From NCBI GenBank assembly GCA_017983795.1, contig JAGOAS010000001.1, positions 395,689 to 459,688 of the forward strand: a stretch of DNA of 64,000 nt. Reading direction: 5' to 3'. This document shows, one piece after another, positions 44,446-53,154 of the stretch. Every line of letters starts with the position of its first letter. Position 1 is the stretch's first letter. The position numbers and the translations under genes are program-made. Under the pieces are notes generated by a model. It ran no database searches and was not told the DNA's origin. It saw only the letters and a program-made list of their open reading frames with translations. The DNA comes from Piscinibacter sp. GTDB lineage: Bacteria; Pseudomonadota; Gammaproteobacteria; Burkholderiales; Burkholderiaceae_C.

Positions 44446-45957
44446 TCACCTGGTCAGCGAGCGATCCGCCCAGGCGCGGACTTGTGCGACCTGCGATTCG
44501 TCGAGAGGCAATTGTTCCCGCCGACTGAGTTCGAGCACGCTGTCGATGAAGCGTTGAGCGAGCGACTTCGGATCGTCGGCGCCTTCGCCGAACGGATGGC
44601 CCCCGAGCACGATGCCTTTGAGGACGAAGCTCACGTCAGCGCGACTGATGGCCTGTCCCGCCTCGCGACACCTGTCGCGGACCCTCTTGCCTGTCTCGGC
44701 AAGCTGGAACGGTTGGGCCTGGAGGTCTGCTGACAGCGCCGCGAGCACGGCATGCAGTTCGACTGGCGAGAGCAACGGCATCCCCGTGGCCAAGTGGACG
44801 AGGTTCATGACCGGCAGCAGATCGCTGTCGTTTCCCCAGTCCGGCCGAGTCGAGGAGTTCGGGCCGGCAGGCGGCGGCGACGGGAAGTCCGGATCAGTGA
44901 CAAAGCCGCCGGCGACCGACCAGTCCGTGCGCAGGGGCCCGAGATCCAGGGCTTCCAGGAAGCGCCTGAATGTCGCCTTGCCGCCCCAATCCGCGGCCAG
45001 CGAGCCGTACCGATCGATGATCAGCTGGGCCAGCCTGCCGCACGGCACGGGCCTTCGTGCCGCAGCGACTTCGTCGCGAACCAGTTGGCCCACGGACGCC
45101 AAGTTGGCTGGGCTGGCCCCGGCCTGCTTGGCTGTAGTGCCGCTGCGCTCAGGCGACTCGTGACGGGCCGGATCAAGGATCACGCCTGTTTCCCAGCGGA
45201 CGAGCAATGGCTCGAGCTTCAGCGAGTCCACCAGCGCACGGAAGCTGTTGAACCCGGCCCAATCGGCAGGGTCGAGCCCGTTGACCTCTGCGGGGGCCTT
45301 GCTGGCCAGCCAGGGCAACGCGACAGGTTTGGAAGATCCTGCGACGGCCTTGCTGATGAACACGCCAACGTCTCGAGCAACATCTGCCTTCGACCGCCCG
45401 GGAACGGCCGGCGGTGCCGCGGGCGCGGATTCCGGTTCGTCGAATCCGAGTCCGGCCCTGATGAATTCGTCTTGGTCGATCAGGAGATCGGCGGATGCCT
45501 GATAGGCCGCGGAGGGGAATCCGATGGCCAGGACTGTGGTGCGTCGATCCCACCGTCGCAGCTTGCGCAGGACGGGTGTGAAATCTGCATCCGCCGAGAA
45601 CACGATGAACTCGTCATAGTGAACCTGGTGCTGCAGCAACTCGACGATGTCCAGCACCATGTGGATGTCGGTGCTGGTCTTGCCCTCACTCGTCATTGCC
45701 GGGCAGTCGATGATCTCGAAGCCGGCTCGGTTGAAGGCCGGCCGGAATCGCTGGTAGACCTGCGGATTGAGGTAACAGCGCCGGACGAGCAGGCGTCGTG
45801 CAGCGCCCTCGGGCGCGTGCGGCGGTGCAGGCAACGCATCCGTGAGCCATCGAATCCAGTTCATTGGCTGGAACGCGAAGCGATCGGCGACTGCGGGATC
45901 GAGCCGCCGCAGGCCGGAGAAGACATTGTCGAAATCGACGAACAGTGCGCTTTTCAT
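44446..45957 (-). CDS. NYN (PIN-like) nuclease with OST-HTH/LOTUS domain
   Basis: 503 residues from the ATG at 45957 (MKSALFVDFDNV). NYN domain: acidic residues in FVDFDN, KTSTDIHMVLDIVELLQHQ and FSADADFTPVLRKLRRWDR, forming the metal site of PIN-like RNases. Residues ~270-345 resemble an OST-HTH/LOTUS RNA-binding domain (VGQLVRDEVAAARRPVPCGR, ADWGGKATFRRFLEALDLG), and an unassigned helical C-terminal region follows. NYN-LOTUS proteins are predicted RNA-targeting nucleases. Here it follows an HNH restriction gene. Confidence 0.85.
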   Translation of the reverse strand: MKSALFVDFDNVFSGLRRLDPAVADRFAFQPMNWIRWLTDALPAPPHAPEGAARRLLVRRCYLNPQVYQRFRPAFNRAGFEIIDCPAMTSEGKTSTDIHMVLDIVELLQHQVHYDEFIVFSADADFTPVLRKLRRWDRRTTVLAIGFPSAAYQASADLLIDQDEFIRAGLGFDEPESAPAAPPAVPGRSKADVARDVGVFISKAVAGSSKPVALPWLASKAPAEVNGLDPADWAGFNSFRALVDSLKLEPLLVRWETGVILDPARHESPERSGTTAKQAGASPANLASVGQLVRDEVAAARRPVPCGRLAQLIIDRYGSLAADWGGKATFRRFLEALDLGPLRTDWSVAGGFVTDPDFPSPPPAGPNSSTRPDWGNDSDLLPVMNLVHLATGMPLLSPVELHAVLAALSADLQAQPFQLAETGKRVRDRCREAGQAISRADVSFVLKGIVLGGHPFGEGADDPKSLAQRFIDSVLELSRREQLPLDESQVAQVRAWADRSLTR

Positions 45958-46079
45958 GCCCGTCACGATGACGCCCAACGAGTCGGTGGAAATGCGAGGT
46001 TAGCAGCCGCTGCCTGGGCTGACCTTGATGTCTGCCGCGTCGGCGTGCGGGCCGCTTTCGCCCGCCACGGCAAGTTCGT

Positions 46080-47057
46080 TCAACCCATCTGAGAGTGACC
46101 GCGGTTGCCTTCGAGCTTCCGTGCGGGCGCCTTGAAGACGTTCTTCTGGTTCCACGCCAGGAAAGGCGGCGCCGGCCGCATGTCCACCTGCTGCGGCGCC
46201 AGCAGGCGCTGCCCGTGGTGCCGCAACTCACCTTGCTGGCTGCGTTCTCCGGCCATCGCGTGTTGGCTGAAGATGACCCGGTGCTCGGCGGGTTCGACCG
46301 TGAACGCGCCCAGGTCGAACAGCTTGTGGTGCAGCGCGCACAGGGCCAGGCCGTTGGGTTCGATGTCGGGCCCGCCGACGTGATGCCACTGGATGTGGGC
46401 GGCCTCCAGGCCCGCACTCAACTGGCCGATGCGCAGGTCGAAGCCGCAGACGCAGCACCGGTACTCGTATGCGCGCAGCACACGTTCGCGGAAGCCGGGG
46501 TCGCGCCTGCGGCGTTCGGTCTGGCCGTAAGTCGGCACGTCCGGCTCGCTGGCCAGGTGCGCCACCGGGCGATCCAGGTCCAGCCCGACAGCGGCGGCGA
46601 TGTCGGCATGCAGCGTCGTAGGGAAGTAGGTTTCCAGCACGCGCGCCGCCACGGCTTCTAGCAGGCCGGGAACCTTGCGAAGGGCCTCGTCCACCTGCGG
46701 CGGAAAGCCGCCCTGCACGTGATGCGTCCGCAGTTCACCCAGGTTGGGCGTGGCACCGGCCGGACGGGACAGCATCTCACGGGGCCCGTTCAGATCCCAC
46801 AGCGAGCCCTGGCCATCCGTGGCGAGGTGCCAGAACGGGTAGTGGCGCGACTTCGCAGCACCGCTGGGGCCGAATTCGGCCAGCAGCGCTTGCAGCGAAC
46901 CGTCGATGGCAGCGAACTCCACGAGCCGCGGTTCATCACGCTGCACGCGGGCCAGCGCCAGCAGGATCAGCAGCGGCTTGTGCGGGGCGTATACACCGGC
47001 CCGCTGGGCGCGCCGGATGTTGTCGAAGGTCTCCAGGACCTGCGCGGCCGTCTTCAT
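46080..47057 (-). CDS. McrA-like HNH restriction endonuclease (phosphorothioate-DNA type)
   Basis: 325 residues. The C-terminal HNH has YRCCVCGFDLRI, then GLEAAHIQWHHVGGPDIEPN and GLALCALHHKLFDLGAFTVE: two Cys pairs and the catalytic His in AAHIQWH. The N-terminus YAPHKPLLILLALARVQ and the LRTHHVQGGFPPQVDEALRK segment resemble the sulfur-binding region of ScoMcrA-type enzymes that cut phosphorothioate or methylated DNA. Start at 47057 directly after the HIT stop. It would restrict incoming Dnd-modified DNA. Confidence 0.8.
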   Translation of the reverse strand: MKTAAQVLETFDNIRRAQRAGVYAPHKPLLILLALARVQRDEPRLVEFAAIDGSLQALLAEFGPSGAAKSRHYPFWHLATDGQGSLWDLNGPREMLSRPAGATPNLGELRTHHVQGGFPPQVDEALRKVPGLLEAVAARVLETYFPTTLHADIAAAVGLDLDRPVAHLASEPDVPTYGQTERRRRDPGFRERVLRAYEYRCCVCGFDLRIGQLSAGLEAAHIQWHHVGGPDIEPNGLALCALHHKLFDLGAFTVEPAEHRVIFSQHAMAGERSQQGELRHHGQRLLAPQQVDMRPAPPFLAWNQKNVFKAPARKLEGNRGHSQMG

Positions 47058-47058
47058 C

Positions 47059-47472
47059 TCAAGCTGGCTCACCGCCGCGGGCAGACCAGTAGTCGGCACG
47101 CTCCGGAAAGATCCACCGCACCCCACCGCGCGGATCGACCTGGTCGCCGGTGTAGCGCGGGATCAGGTGCACGTGCAGGTGTGGCACGGTCTGCCCGGCG
47201 GCCGAGCCGTCGTTGATGCCGATGTTGTAGCCATTGGGGCGCAGGGACTGGTCCAGGTCGCGACGGGCCATATCGAGCAACCCAAAGACGGCGTCGCGCT
47301 CGGGTGGCTCAAGTTCGAAGAAGCTCCCGACGTGCCGGCGCGGCAGCACTAGCGTGTGGCCGCGTGACACAGGGTAGGCATCCCGGATGACCACAGCGAA
47401 TTGGTTTGCATGCACGATCCTGGCGAGTGGCAAGGTGCAGAACGGGCACTCGACTTCGGTGGGCGATGACAT
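47059..47472 (-). CDS. HIT-family nucleotide hydrolase
   Basis: 137 residues from the ATG at 47472 (an upstream ATG at 47496 is possible). The histidine triad is HLHVHLIPR, with CPFCTLP at the N-terminus and NIGINDGSAAGQTV. Hydrolyses nucleoside phosphoramidates or dinucleotides. Its stop overlaps the region of the HNH start by tight spacing, so the two are co-translated. Confidence 0.88.
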   Translation of the reverse strand: MSSPTEVECPFCTLPLARIVHANQFAVVIRDAYPVSRGHTLVLPRRHVGSFFELEPPERDAVFGLLDMARRDLDQSLRPNGYNIGINDGSAAGQTVPHLHVHLIPRYTGDQVDPRGGVRWIFPERADYWSARGGEPA

Positions 47473-47544
47473 GGTTGAAGACGCCCCACTGAACATGGCG
47501 CCCAGCGTAGCAGCGTCGCCCCGGTGCGCGGTGCCGAACATGGC

Positions 47545-48159
47545 TCAGAGCGGGTCCGGCCGATGATGCCCAGCAAGTTCTTCAACGCTACGCGCATTCC
47601 CGATCAGGAACAGCTTGGGCTTGGCCAGCACGTCCGCCAGGAAGGGTTCGACCGGCAGCTTGGCCGCGAACTCTTCGGGGCCAAACACCTTGGGATTCAC
47701 CTCGCGGCCGAGCAGCGCCTGCGTCGGGTGCAGCAACTCCACCGCCTGGCGGAAGCGGATGTCGCCGATCAGCATCACGTCGATGTCGCTGCCCGAGGTT
47801 TCGCGGCCCTGCGCCACCGAGCCGAACACAAAGGCCACGCGCAGCTTGTGCGCTGCCGGCGCGAGGGCCTGCACCAGCACATCCGCCAGTCCCGAAGTCT
47901 TGCGCAGGATGCTGGCCAGCTCGGTGTAGATGGGGCCGTCTGTATCGGCGCTGTAGACCTGCTGGTTGCCACGCTTCTCGCGCTTGAGCAGGCCCACCTC
48001 GGCCAACTTGCCCAGCTCGCGCGTGATGGTGCCGGCCGGCAGCCCGGTGCGACGGGCGACCTCCCTGCCGTGCAAGGCTTCGTCCGGCCGAAGCAGCAGC
48101 AGGCCCAGCACGCGGCGCCGGTACTCGGGAAACAGCAGGGATGGCAGTGACTGATGCAT
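47545..48159 (-). CDS. Nucleotidyltransferase with N-terminal winged helix
   Basis: 204 residues from the ATG at 48159 (an ATG at 48192 is also open). N-terminal ArsR/MarR-like winged helix (GREVARRTGLPAGTITRELG, LKREKRGNQQVYSAD), then a minimal nucleotidyltransferase core VFGSVAQGRETSGSDIDVML with the GS and DxD motifs intact. No HEPN partner is seen. Probably self-regulating; nucleotide transfer to RNA or protein is possible. Confidence 0.85.
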   Translation of the reverse strand: MHQSLPSLLFPEYRRRVLGLLLLRPDEALHGREVARRTGLPAGTITRELGKLAEVGLLKREKRGNQQVYSADTDGPIYTELASILRKTSGLADVLVQALAPAAHKLRVAFVFGSVAQGRETSGSDIDVMLIGDIRFRQAVELLHPTQALLGREVNPKVFGPEEFAAKLPVEPFLADVLAKPKLFLIGNARSVEELAGHHRPDPL

Positions 48160-48239
48160 TGAAGGCGTCGATTGTCGCTTTATTGGCATCACTTTTCAAC
48201 TGGCCTGGCAGGCAATGATGGTGCAGCGCCGCGGCGCGA

Positions 48240-48326
48240 CTAACCCAAGTCAGCCGATGTGATCTGGGTTCTGGAATGCCCGAGCGACTCCGAGACCAGG
48301 CGCCGCGCTGCCAGATCGACGGCCGC
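48240..48326 (-). pseudogene. 3'-end fragment of a tyrosine recombinase gene
   Basis: Encodes VDLAARRLVSESLGHSRTQI then TSADLG and a stop, matching the C-terminus of the recombinase at 51088 (ESLGHSRSQITSVYLG) except that the catalytic Tyr is lost. DNA identity over 48254-48323 against 51121-51190 is about 90 %. Confidence 0.75.
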
Positions 48327-48342
48327 ATGCTGGCCATGTCGA

Positions 48343-48975
48343 TCAAATGAACGCAGGTTTGTCGCCATCGGTTCCAGGTTTGTGGATACCGATGTTGGCG
48401 CGTGACCAGCGCTGGGGGTCATCGACGATGGCCACCACGACTGCGGCGACGCTCTTGCGCGAAACCTCGGTGCCCTGGAACGGCGCGCCCTTGGACGTCG
48501 TGGCGTAGTTGATCTCGTCCTGGTCCTGCAGCCAGGCCGGGCGCAATACGGTGTAGTCCAGGCCCGAGGCTTCCAGGATGTCGGCGGCGCGGCGGTAAGG
48601 CGGCAGGTAGCTGCCGATCTCGCGACGGTTCCACTCGCCGAATGCACCCGGCACTTCGTCGTAGATGCCCAGCGAGCTGACGAAAACCACGCGCTTCACA
48701 CCCGTGGACTCCATCGCCGCAACGATGTTGGCCGCATGCACGTCCATCTCGCCGAACAGGTTGGCGTAGACCATGTCCTGGCCGTGCATCGCCGCCTGCA
48801 GGGCCTGGAGGTCGGTGGCGTCGCCTTCGACCACCACGGCATTGGGTGGGATGCCGCCCAGCTTGGCAGCATCGCGCACGAAGAGCGTCAGGCGCACGTC
48901 GTCGCGCTGGGCCAGCAGGCGCACCGCCCACTGCGCAATCTGGCCCGCCGCACCGAGGATCAGGAGATTGGTCAT
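48343..48975 (-). CDS. NAD(P)H-binding atypical SDR (NmrA-like)
   Basis: 210 residues. Nucleotide site ILGAAGQIAQWAVRLLAQRD, then VVVEGDATDLQALQAAMHG and FVSSLGIYDEVPGAF with the YRRAADILEASGLDYTVLRP region typical of NAD(P)-binding (SDR_a5/NmrA-like) proteins. Likely a quinone or small-molecule oxidoreductase or redox sensor. It follows the hydrolase by 26 bp in a likely LysR-controlled pair. Confidence 0.85.
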   Translation of the reverse strand: MTNLLILGAAGQIAQWAVRLLAQRDDVRLTLFVRDAAKLGGIPPNAVVVEGDATDLQALQAAMHGQDMVYANLFGEMDVHAANIVAAMESTGVKRVVFVSSLGIYDEVPGAFGEWNRREIGSYLPPYRRAADILEASGLDYTVLRPAWLQDQDEINYATTSKGAPFQGTEVSRKSVAAVVVAIVDDPQRWSRANIGIHKPGTDGDKPAFI

Positions 48976-49001
48976 GACGAGGTGTCCTTCAGCGGGCAGC
49001 T

Positions 49002-49934
49002 TCAGGCCAACGTGCGGCGGAAAAACGGCACCAGCTGCGCCACGGCCGCGCCGACGTACTGCGGCACGTCGTAGAACGACATGTGGTTGCCGCCCTCGAC
49101 GACATGCAGCGTCTTGTTGCTGCTGGCGGCGCGACGGATGAGGTCTTCGCTCATCCACTTGCTGCCGGCCTGGCTGCCCACCACCATCAGCACCGGCTGG
49201 GTGAGGAAGTGCTCGGCCATGTTGTAGGCGTCGTAGGTGACGAGCTGGGTCATGTTGCGGGCATAGGTGTAGCCCGGCGCGTTGGGGTGCTGGCACCGCG
49301 GCGTGTGGTAGTACTCCCAAGCTTCGGCCAGCTCGGCATTCGGCGCGTCTTCCTTGCGCATCGGCGCCAGTGGAATCGTCGTGGCTTCAGCCACCTTGGC
49401 TGCGTCCTTCTGTGCATCGTTCGTGCGGGCCTGCGAGCCGAACTGCAGCAGGCCGATGGCGTCGGGCGACTTCACGCTGCCGTCCCAGCCATTGCGGAAC
49501 ATGGCGCCGATGTTGACGGCGCTCACCGTGCCGAGGGCCTTGATTCGGCGGTCGTTGATGGCGGCGTTGGCGGCGTAGCCACCACCGGCACAGACGCCCA
49601 TCGCGGCGATGCGATCGGTGTCGACGTAGGGCAGCGTGGTTAAGAAGTCGATCACCGCGCTCACGTCCTCGGTGCGGATGTACGGATTCTCGAGTTGGCG
49701 CGGCTCGCCGCCGCTCGCACCCTGGTACGAGGCGTCGAAGGCGATGGCCACGAAACCCTGCTCGGCGAGTTGCGCGGCGTACAGGCCGGCGGCCTGCTCC
49801 TTCACGCCGCCGCCCGGGTGGGCGATGACGATGGCCGGGTAGCGCTTGGCCGCGTCGAAGCCCGCAGGCGTGTGGATGTCGGCCGCCATGGTGATGCCCT
49901 GGCCGTTGCGGTTCTGGAAGGTCACGGATTGCAT
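49002..49934 (-). CDS. Alpha/beta hydrolase (dienelactone-hydrolase-like)
   Basis: 310 residues from the ATG at 49934. Oxyanion HPGGGVKEQAA, nucleophile elbow GVCAGGGY with Cys in the nucleophile position, the acid residue probably in VLMVVGSQAGSKWMSED, and the His in VEGGNHMSFYDVP. Proteins of this type are common beside LysR regulators in Burkholderiales. Substrate unknown. Divergent from the LysR gene. Confidence 0.85.
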   Translation of the reverse strand: MQSVTFQNRNGQGITMAADIHTPAGFDAAKRYPAIVIAHPGGGVKEQAAGLYAAQLAEQGFVAIAFDASYQGASGGEPRQLENPYIRTEDVSAVIDFLTTLPYVDTDRIAAMGVCAGGGYAANAAINDRRIKALGTVSAVNIGAMFRNGWDGSVKSPDAIGLLQFGSQARTNDAQKDAAKVAEATTIPLAPMRKEDAPNAELAEAWEYYHTPRCQHPNAPGYTYARNMTQLVTYDAYNMAEHFLTQPVLMVVGSQAGSKWMSEDLIRRAASSNKTLHVVEGGNHMSFYDVPQYVGAAVAQLVPFFRRTLA

Positions 49935-50061
49935 GGGGTGCTCCTGGTTGGTGGGTCGCTGCACCGGGAAAGTCTCAGTGCATGGACAGGACTGTAGGAA
50001 TCCGATTGGTCTTGCGGAAGCCCATAATCGTGATCACAGACGTTAGCCAGGATTGACAATC

Positions 50062-51060
50062 ATGGAGCCCGCTCTCTTGCCGCCCCTTGCCTGGTTCGCC
50101 CGTGTGGCGCGCCACGGCAGCTTCACCAAAGCCGCTGCCGAGATGGGCGTGACCCGGGCTGCGCTGTCACAGAACCTGAAGGTGCTGGAACAGCGGCTGG
50201 GCTGCCGCCTGCTGCACCGGACCACGCGCGACATGTCGCTGACGGACGAGGGCCGGCATCTCCTGGACACACTGCAGCCCGCGCTGGCTGAGATCGAGCG
50301 CGGGGTGCAGGAATTGGGCGAAGCCGGGCGCGAGCCCTCGGGTCTGTTGCGGGTCAACACGTCGCGCGTCGCGGCGAAGCTGGTGCTGGAGCCGCACCTG
50401 GGCGAGTTCCTCGCGGCCAATCCCAAGCTGCAGCTTGAACTGGTGATGGACGACGGCTACTCCAACATCGTGGCGGAGGGCTGCGATGCCGGCATCCGCT
50501 TCGGTGAAAGCGTGGCTGAACACATGATGGCGGTGCCCGTGACACCGCGCATGGAGATGGCAGTTGCGGCAACACCGGCCTACCTGAAGCGCCATGGCGT
50601 ACCGCAGTCACCGGCCGAGCTGGCGCGCCACAACTGCATCCGCTATCGCCAGACCAGCAGCGGCGCCATCTTCCGCTGGGAGTTCTCCCACTCCGGATCA
50701 GACGGGCATGCATTCGTGGTCGAGCCCCACGGCAGCATCACCACCAACGACGACGAAGGCATGATCCGCGCCGCTCTGCAGGGCGTGGGCCTGGTGCAGC
50801 ACCTGGAACCTGCGTTGCGGCCCTGGCTCGAAGACGGACGCCTGGTTCGGGTGCTTCAGCCCTGGTGCAAGGCATTCCCAGGCCTCTACCTCTATGCGCC
50901 GACGCGCGAGCAGATGCCGGCCAAGGTTCGTGCGTTGATCGACTTCCTCGTCGAGAAGCGGGATGTGATGGGCGGCACCCGCAGCGGCACCACGTCGAAG
51001 GGCAGCGTTGGATATAGGCGGCCCAAGGCTCCCGTCCGATCCGCTGTTCGATCGAAGTGA
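50062..51060 (+). CDS. LysR-family transcriptional regulator
   Basis: 332 residues from the ATG at 50062. N-terminal winged helix (LAWFARVARHGSFTKAAAEM, GVTRAALSQNLKVLEQRLGC, LLHRTTRDMSLTDEG) and a periplasmic-binding-like effector domain. Divergently placed from the hydrolase-SDR pair, 127 bp apart, the classic arrangement for direct control. The intergenic region has the candidate ATCGTGATCACAGACG. Confidence 0.93.
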   Translation: MEPALLPPLAWFARVARHGSFTKAAAEMGVTRAALSQNLKVLEQRLGCRLLHRTTRDMSLTDEGRHLLDTLQPALAEIERGVQELGEAGREPSGLLRVNTSRVAAKLVLEPHLGEFLAANPKLQLELVMDDGYSNIVAEGCDAGIRFGESVAEHMMAVPVTPRMEMAVAATPAYLKRHGVPQSPAELARHNCIRYRQTSSGAIFRWEFSHSGSDGHAFVVEPHGSITTNDDEGMIRAALQGVGLVQHLEPALRPWLEDGRLVRVLQPWCKAFPGLYLYAPTREQMPAKVRALIDFLVEKRDVMGGTRSGTTSKGSVGYRRPKAPVRSAVRSK

Positions 51061-51087
51061 GTCTCTGAGGTCCCCTGTCGGGATGCA

Positions 51088-52128
51088 TCATGCCCTCCCG
51101 CGCGACGAACCCAAATACACCGATGTGATCTGGCTTCTCGAATGCCCGAGGGACTCCGAGACCAGGCGCCGCGCCGCCAGGTCGACGGCTACATCCGCGC
51201 GCTCGGCAGTCGCCACCGGCGGCGCCACGCCCGTCTCGGCCTCGTAGCGCTCGGCCGCATAGCCATGCCGCAGGCCATGCGCCGTCACGCCGAGCATGGC
51301 CTTGGTCAGGCCGAACAGCTCCATCACGTAGCGCTGGTGCCGGATGGCCCGGACGAGCTGGTATCGCGGGTCGCTGAGGCTGTCGTTCTCGCCAGGCGCC
51401 ACGCGGCGGGCGTGTTCGATCGCGACCAGCTGGCTCGGCGTCACCACCGGCACGTATCGCAGCCGGCCGCCCTTGGTGCCGCGCCGCAGTTGCAGGTATT
51501 CCGCCGTGCCGGCAGCCGCCTTGCCGGCCTGGGCCGCGGTCACGATGTCCTGGTTCGGGCGGAACATCACCGCTTCCTTGCAACGCAGGCCGAACTCCTT
51601 CATCAACTCGATCTGCACGGCCACACGCTCGTCGAAGTTGGCAACGGCCGCGATCACCTCCTCCGGCACCACGCCGTTGTCGTCCCATGCCTTGCTGTGC
51701 TTCGTCACATAGCTGCGGCGATACAGGGTCTCGTCGCTGATGTAGGCGCTGATCGGCAGCACCAGGCCAGGCTTGCCGATCCAGCCAGCGAAGGTGCGCA
51801 GGTAGCTGTGCGCCTTCTGGATGGCCGAGGGCCCGAGCTGGCCGGCCCCGGCGCGCCGTTCCATGTCTGCGAACAGGAATCGCACATGCCGGTCGCCGAG
51901 CGAGCGCGGGTCGGGCTTGAAGCTCTTGATGTCGTTGTGCTCCAGGTAGTGGAAGGCGCGGTAGATGTACTGCCGTCGGTCTTCCATGGTGTCGTGGGAG
52001 ACACCCTTGTCCTTGACGGCGTGGCGGAAGTTGTTCTGGACGAACAGCGCGTTCAGGACGAAGCCTCGCCTGCTGATCTGAATCGGCAGGGTGCGCAGGT
52101 TGACGGTTCGAGGGTCGAGGTCACGCAT
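51088..52128 (-). CDS. Tyrosine recombinase (Integrase_1-type)
   Basis: 346 residues from the ATG at 52128. An N-terminal SAM-like domain (DRRQYIYRAFHYLEHNDIKS, QKAHSYLRTFAGWIGK) and a catalytic domain with Arg in KEFGLRCKEAVMF, HGLRHGYAAERYE (HxxR), LGHSRSQ and the Tyr in SVYLG. All catalytic residues are present. This group is common on plasmids and islands in Burkholderiales. Its 3' end is duplicated at 48240. Confidence 0.9.
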   Translation of the reverse strand: MRDLDPRTVNLRTLPIQISRRGFVLNALFVQNNFRHAVKDKGVSHDTMEDRRQYIYRAFHYLEHNDIKSFKPDPRSLGDRHVRFLFADMERRAGAGQLGPSAIQKAHSYLRTFAGWIGKPGLVLPISAYISDETLYRRSYVTKHSKAWDDNGVVPEEVIAAVANFDERVAVQIELMKEFGLRCKEAVMFRPNQDIVTAAQAGKAAAGTAEYLQLRRGTKGGRLRYVPVVTPSQLVAIEHARRVAPGENDSLSDPRYQLVRAIRHQRYVMELFGLTKAMLGVTAHGLRHGYAAERYEAETGVAPPVATAERADVAVDLAARRLVSESLGHSRSQITSVYLGSSRGRA

Positions 52129-53112
52129 GGCGGTTCTCCGTGCTTGCCGCTGGCGAGGCCAGTGGGCAGGTAAGTCCTGCGGCACCGTCCCGCCGGTGCC
52201 AGGCGCATTCAGGGTTCGCGCTTGCCGCCATGGGCATGGGCGCAGGCCAGTCGTAAAAGTGATCGCCCAAACACGGCGTCTGGCGCCGTGGCAGCCCGCT
52301 CGAGGCGGGGCGCAGGGGAATGGCCACGTTGGTGGCCACGCTGCGCAGCAGGTGCATGGGCGTCACCCATGCTGAAGCGCTCGGGGCGCTTCAGGGCTTC
52401 ACGATCTGCCGCATGGCCTGAGTGCGCCAGTGCCACCTGGCGCGCCATGCGTGCGTGCACACCGGCGAACCCGATCGTGTCGGTGTTCGTCGGCGCCTTG
52501 AAGGCGCGCACGCAGCAGTCGTTGGGGAGTCTTCCAGCAGGCATCGCGTGCCCGCTGCAGTTGCGCGATCAGGGTCGCGCACATCAAGCCGCTTGGCTCG
52601 GGGGCCAGGGGCTTGCAGGTCGGCAAAGACCAAGGTCGCTGCCGCCATCGTCATCGGCCGTCGGGTTGACAGGCCGGGGATCAGAGCCCGAAGGCTCGTG
52701 CACCCGAAGGTGCTCTGGAGGGCTTGCCATTCGCGCTCGATGCGCCCGGTGGGCCAGCTGCCCGGTGCCAAAGGCGATGCAAGCATGCGCGAAGGTCGCC
52801 GCCCTTGCAAGCGCGAAAAGTGCCGTTACGGCGCCAATACCTGCGTGAGGACTGCAACCGCCTAGGGTTGACGGATGGATTCCATACCTCTCTCTCCGAA
52901 GCCTGATCGTGCCGGACTTGCTGGTCGGGTTGCAGACTCACCGGAAACAGACCTGAGGGCCGAAACAAGCGATCGGACGGCCGTTTCGCTCGGGCTGCAG
53001 CCCCACTTCGCCGAAGCAAATCGTGCCGCTGAACGTGGCCCCGGGAATCGACGGCCGATTTCCGGGGGGACTTCGACCCGCCTTTCGCGGTAGACGTGTT
53101 CTGCCGCCTTGG
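52129..53112. other. About 1 kb without a confident gene
   Basis: Several weak ORFs overlap in different frames. The best are minus-strand 52209-52544 (111 codons, ARMARQVALAHSGHAADREA) and 52121-52366 (81 codons, MTPMHLLRSVATNVAIPLRP), both with GC-rich third positions but no recognisable family. Short direct and inverted repeats are present. Probably eroded coding DNA plus the promoter of the recombinase (minus) and of the ParM-like gene (plus). Confidence 0.4.
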
Positions 53113-53146
53113 CAACAGTAGAGCCATGTCGGCGCCACTGCTGTTG
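53113..53146 (+). promoter_or_regulatory. Inverted repeat before the first ParM-like gene
   Basis: CAACAGTAG and CTGCTGTTG form an 8-of-9-bp inverted repeat whose right arm runs into the GGAGGT ribosome site at 53146, 9 bp before the ATG at 53155. It could be an operator or an RNA hairpin affecting translation. Confidence 0.4.
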
Positions 53147-53154
53147 GAGGTCCC

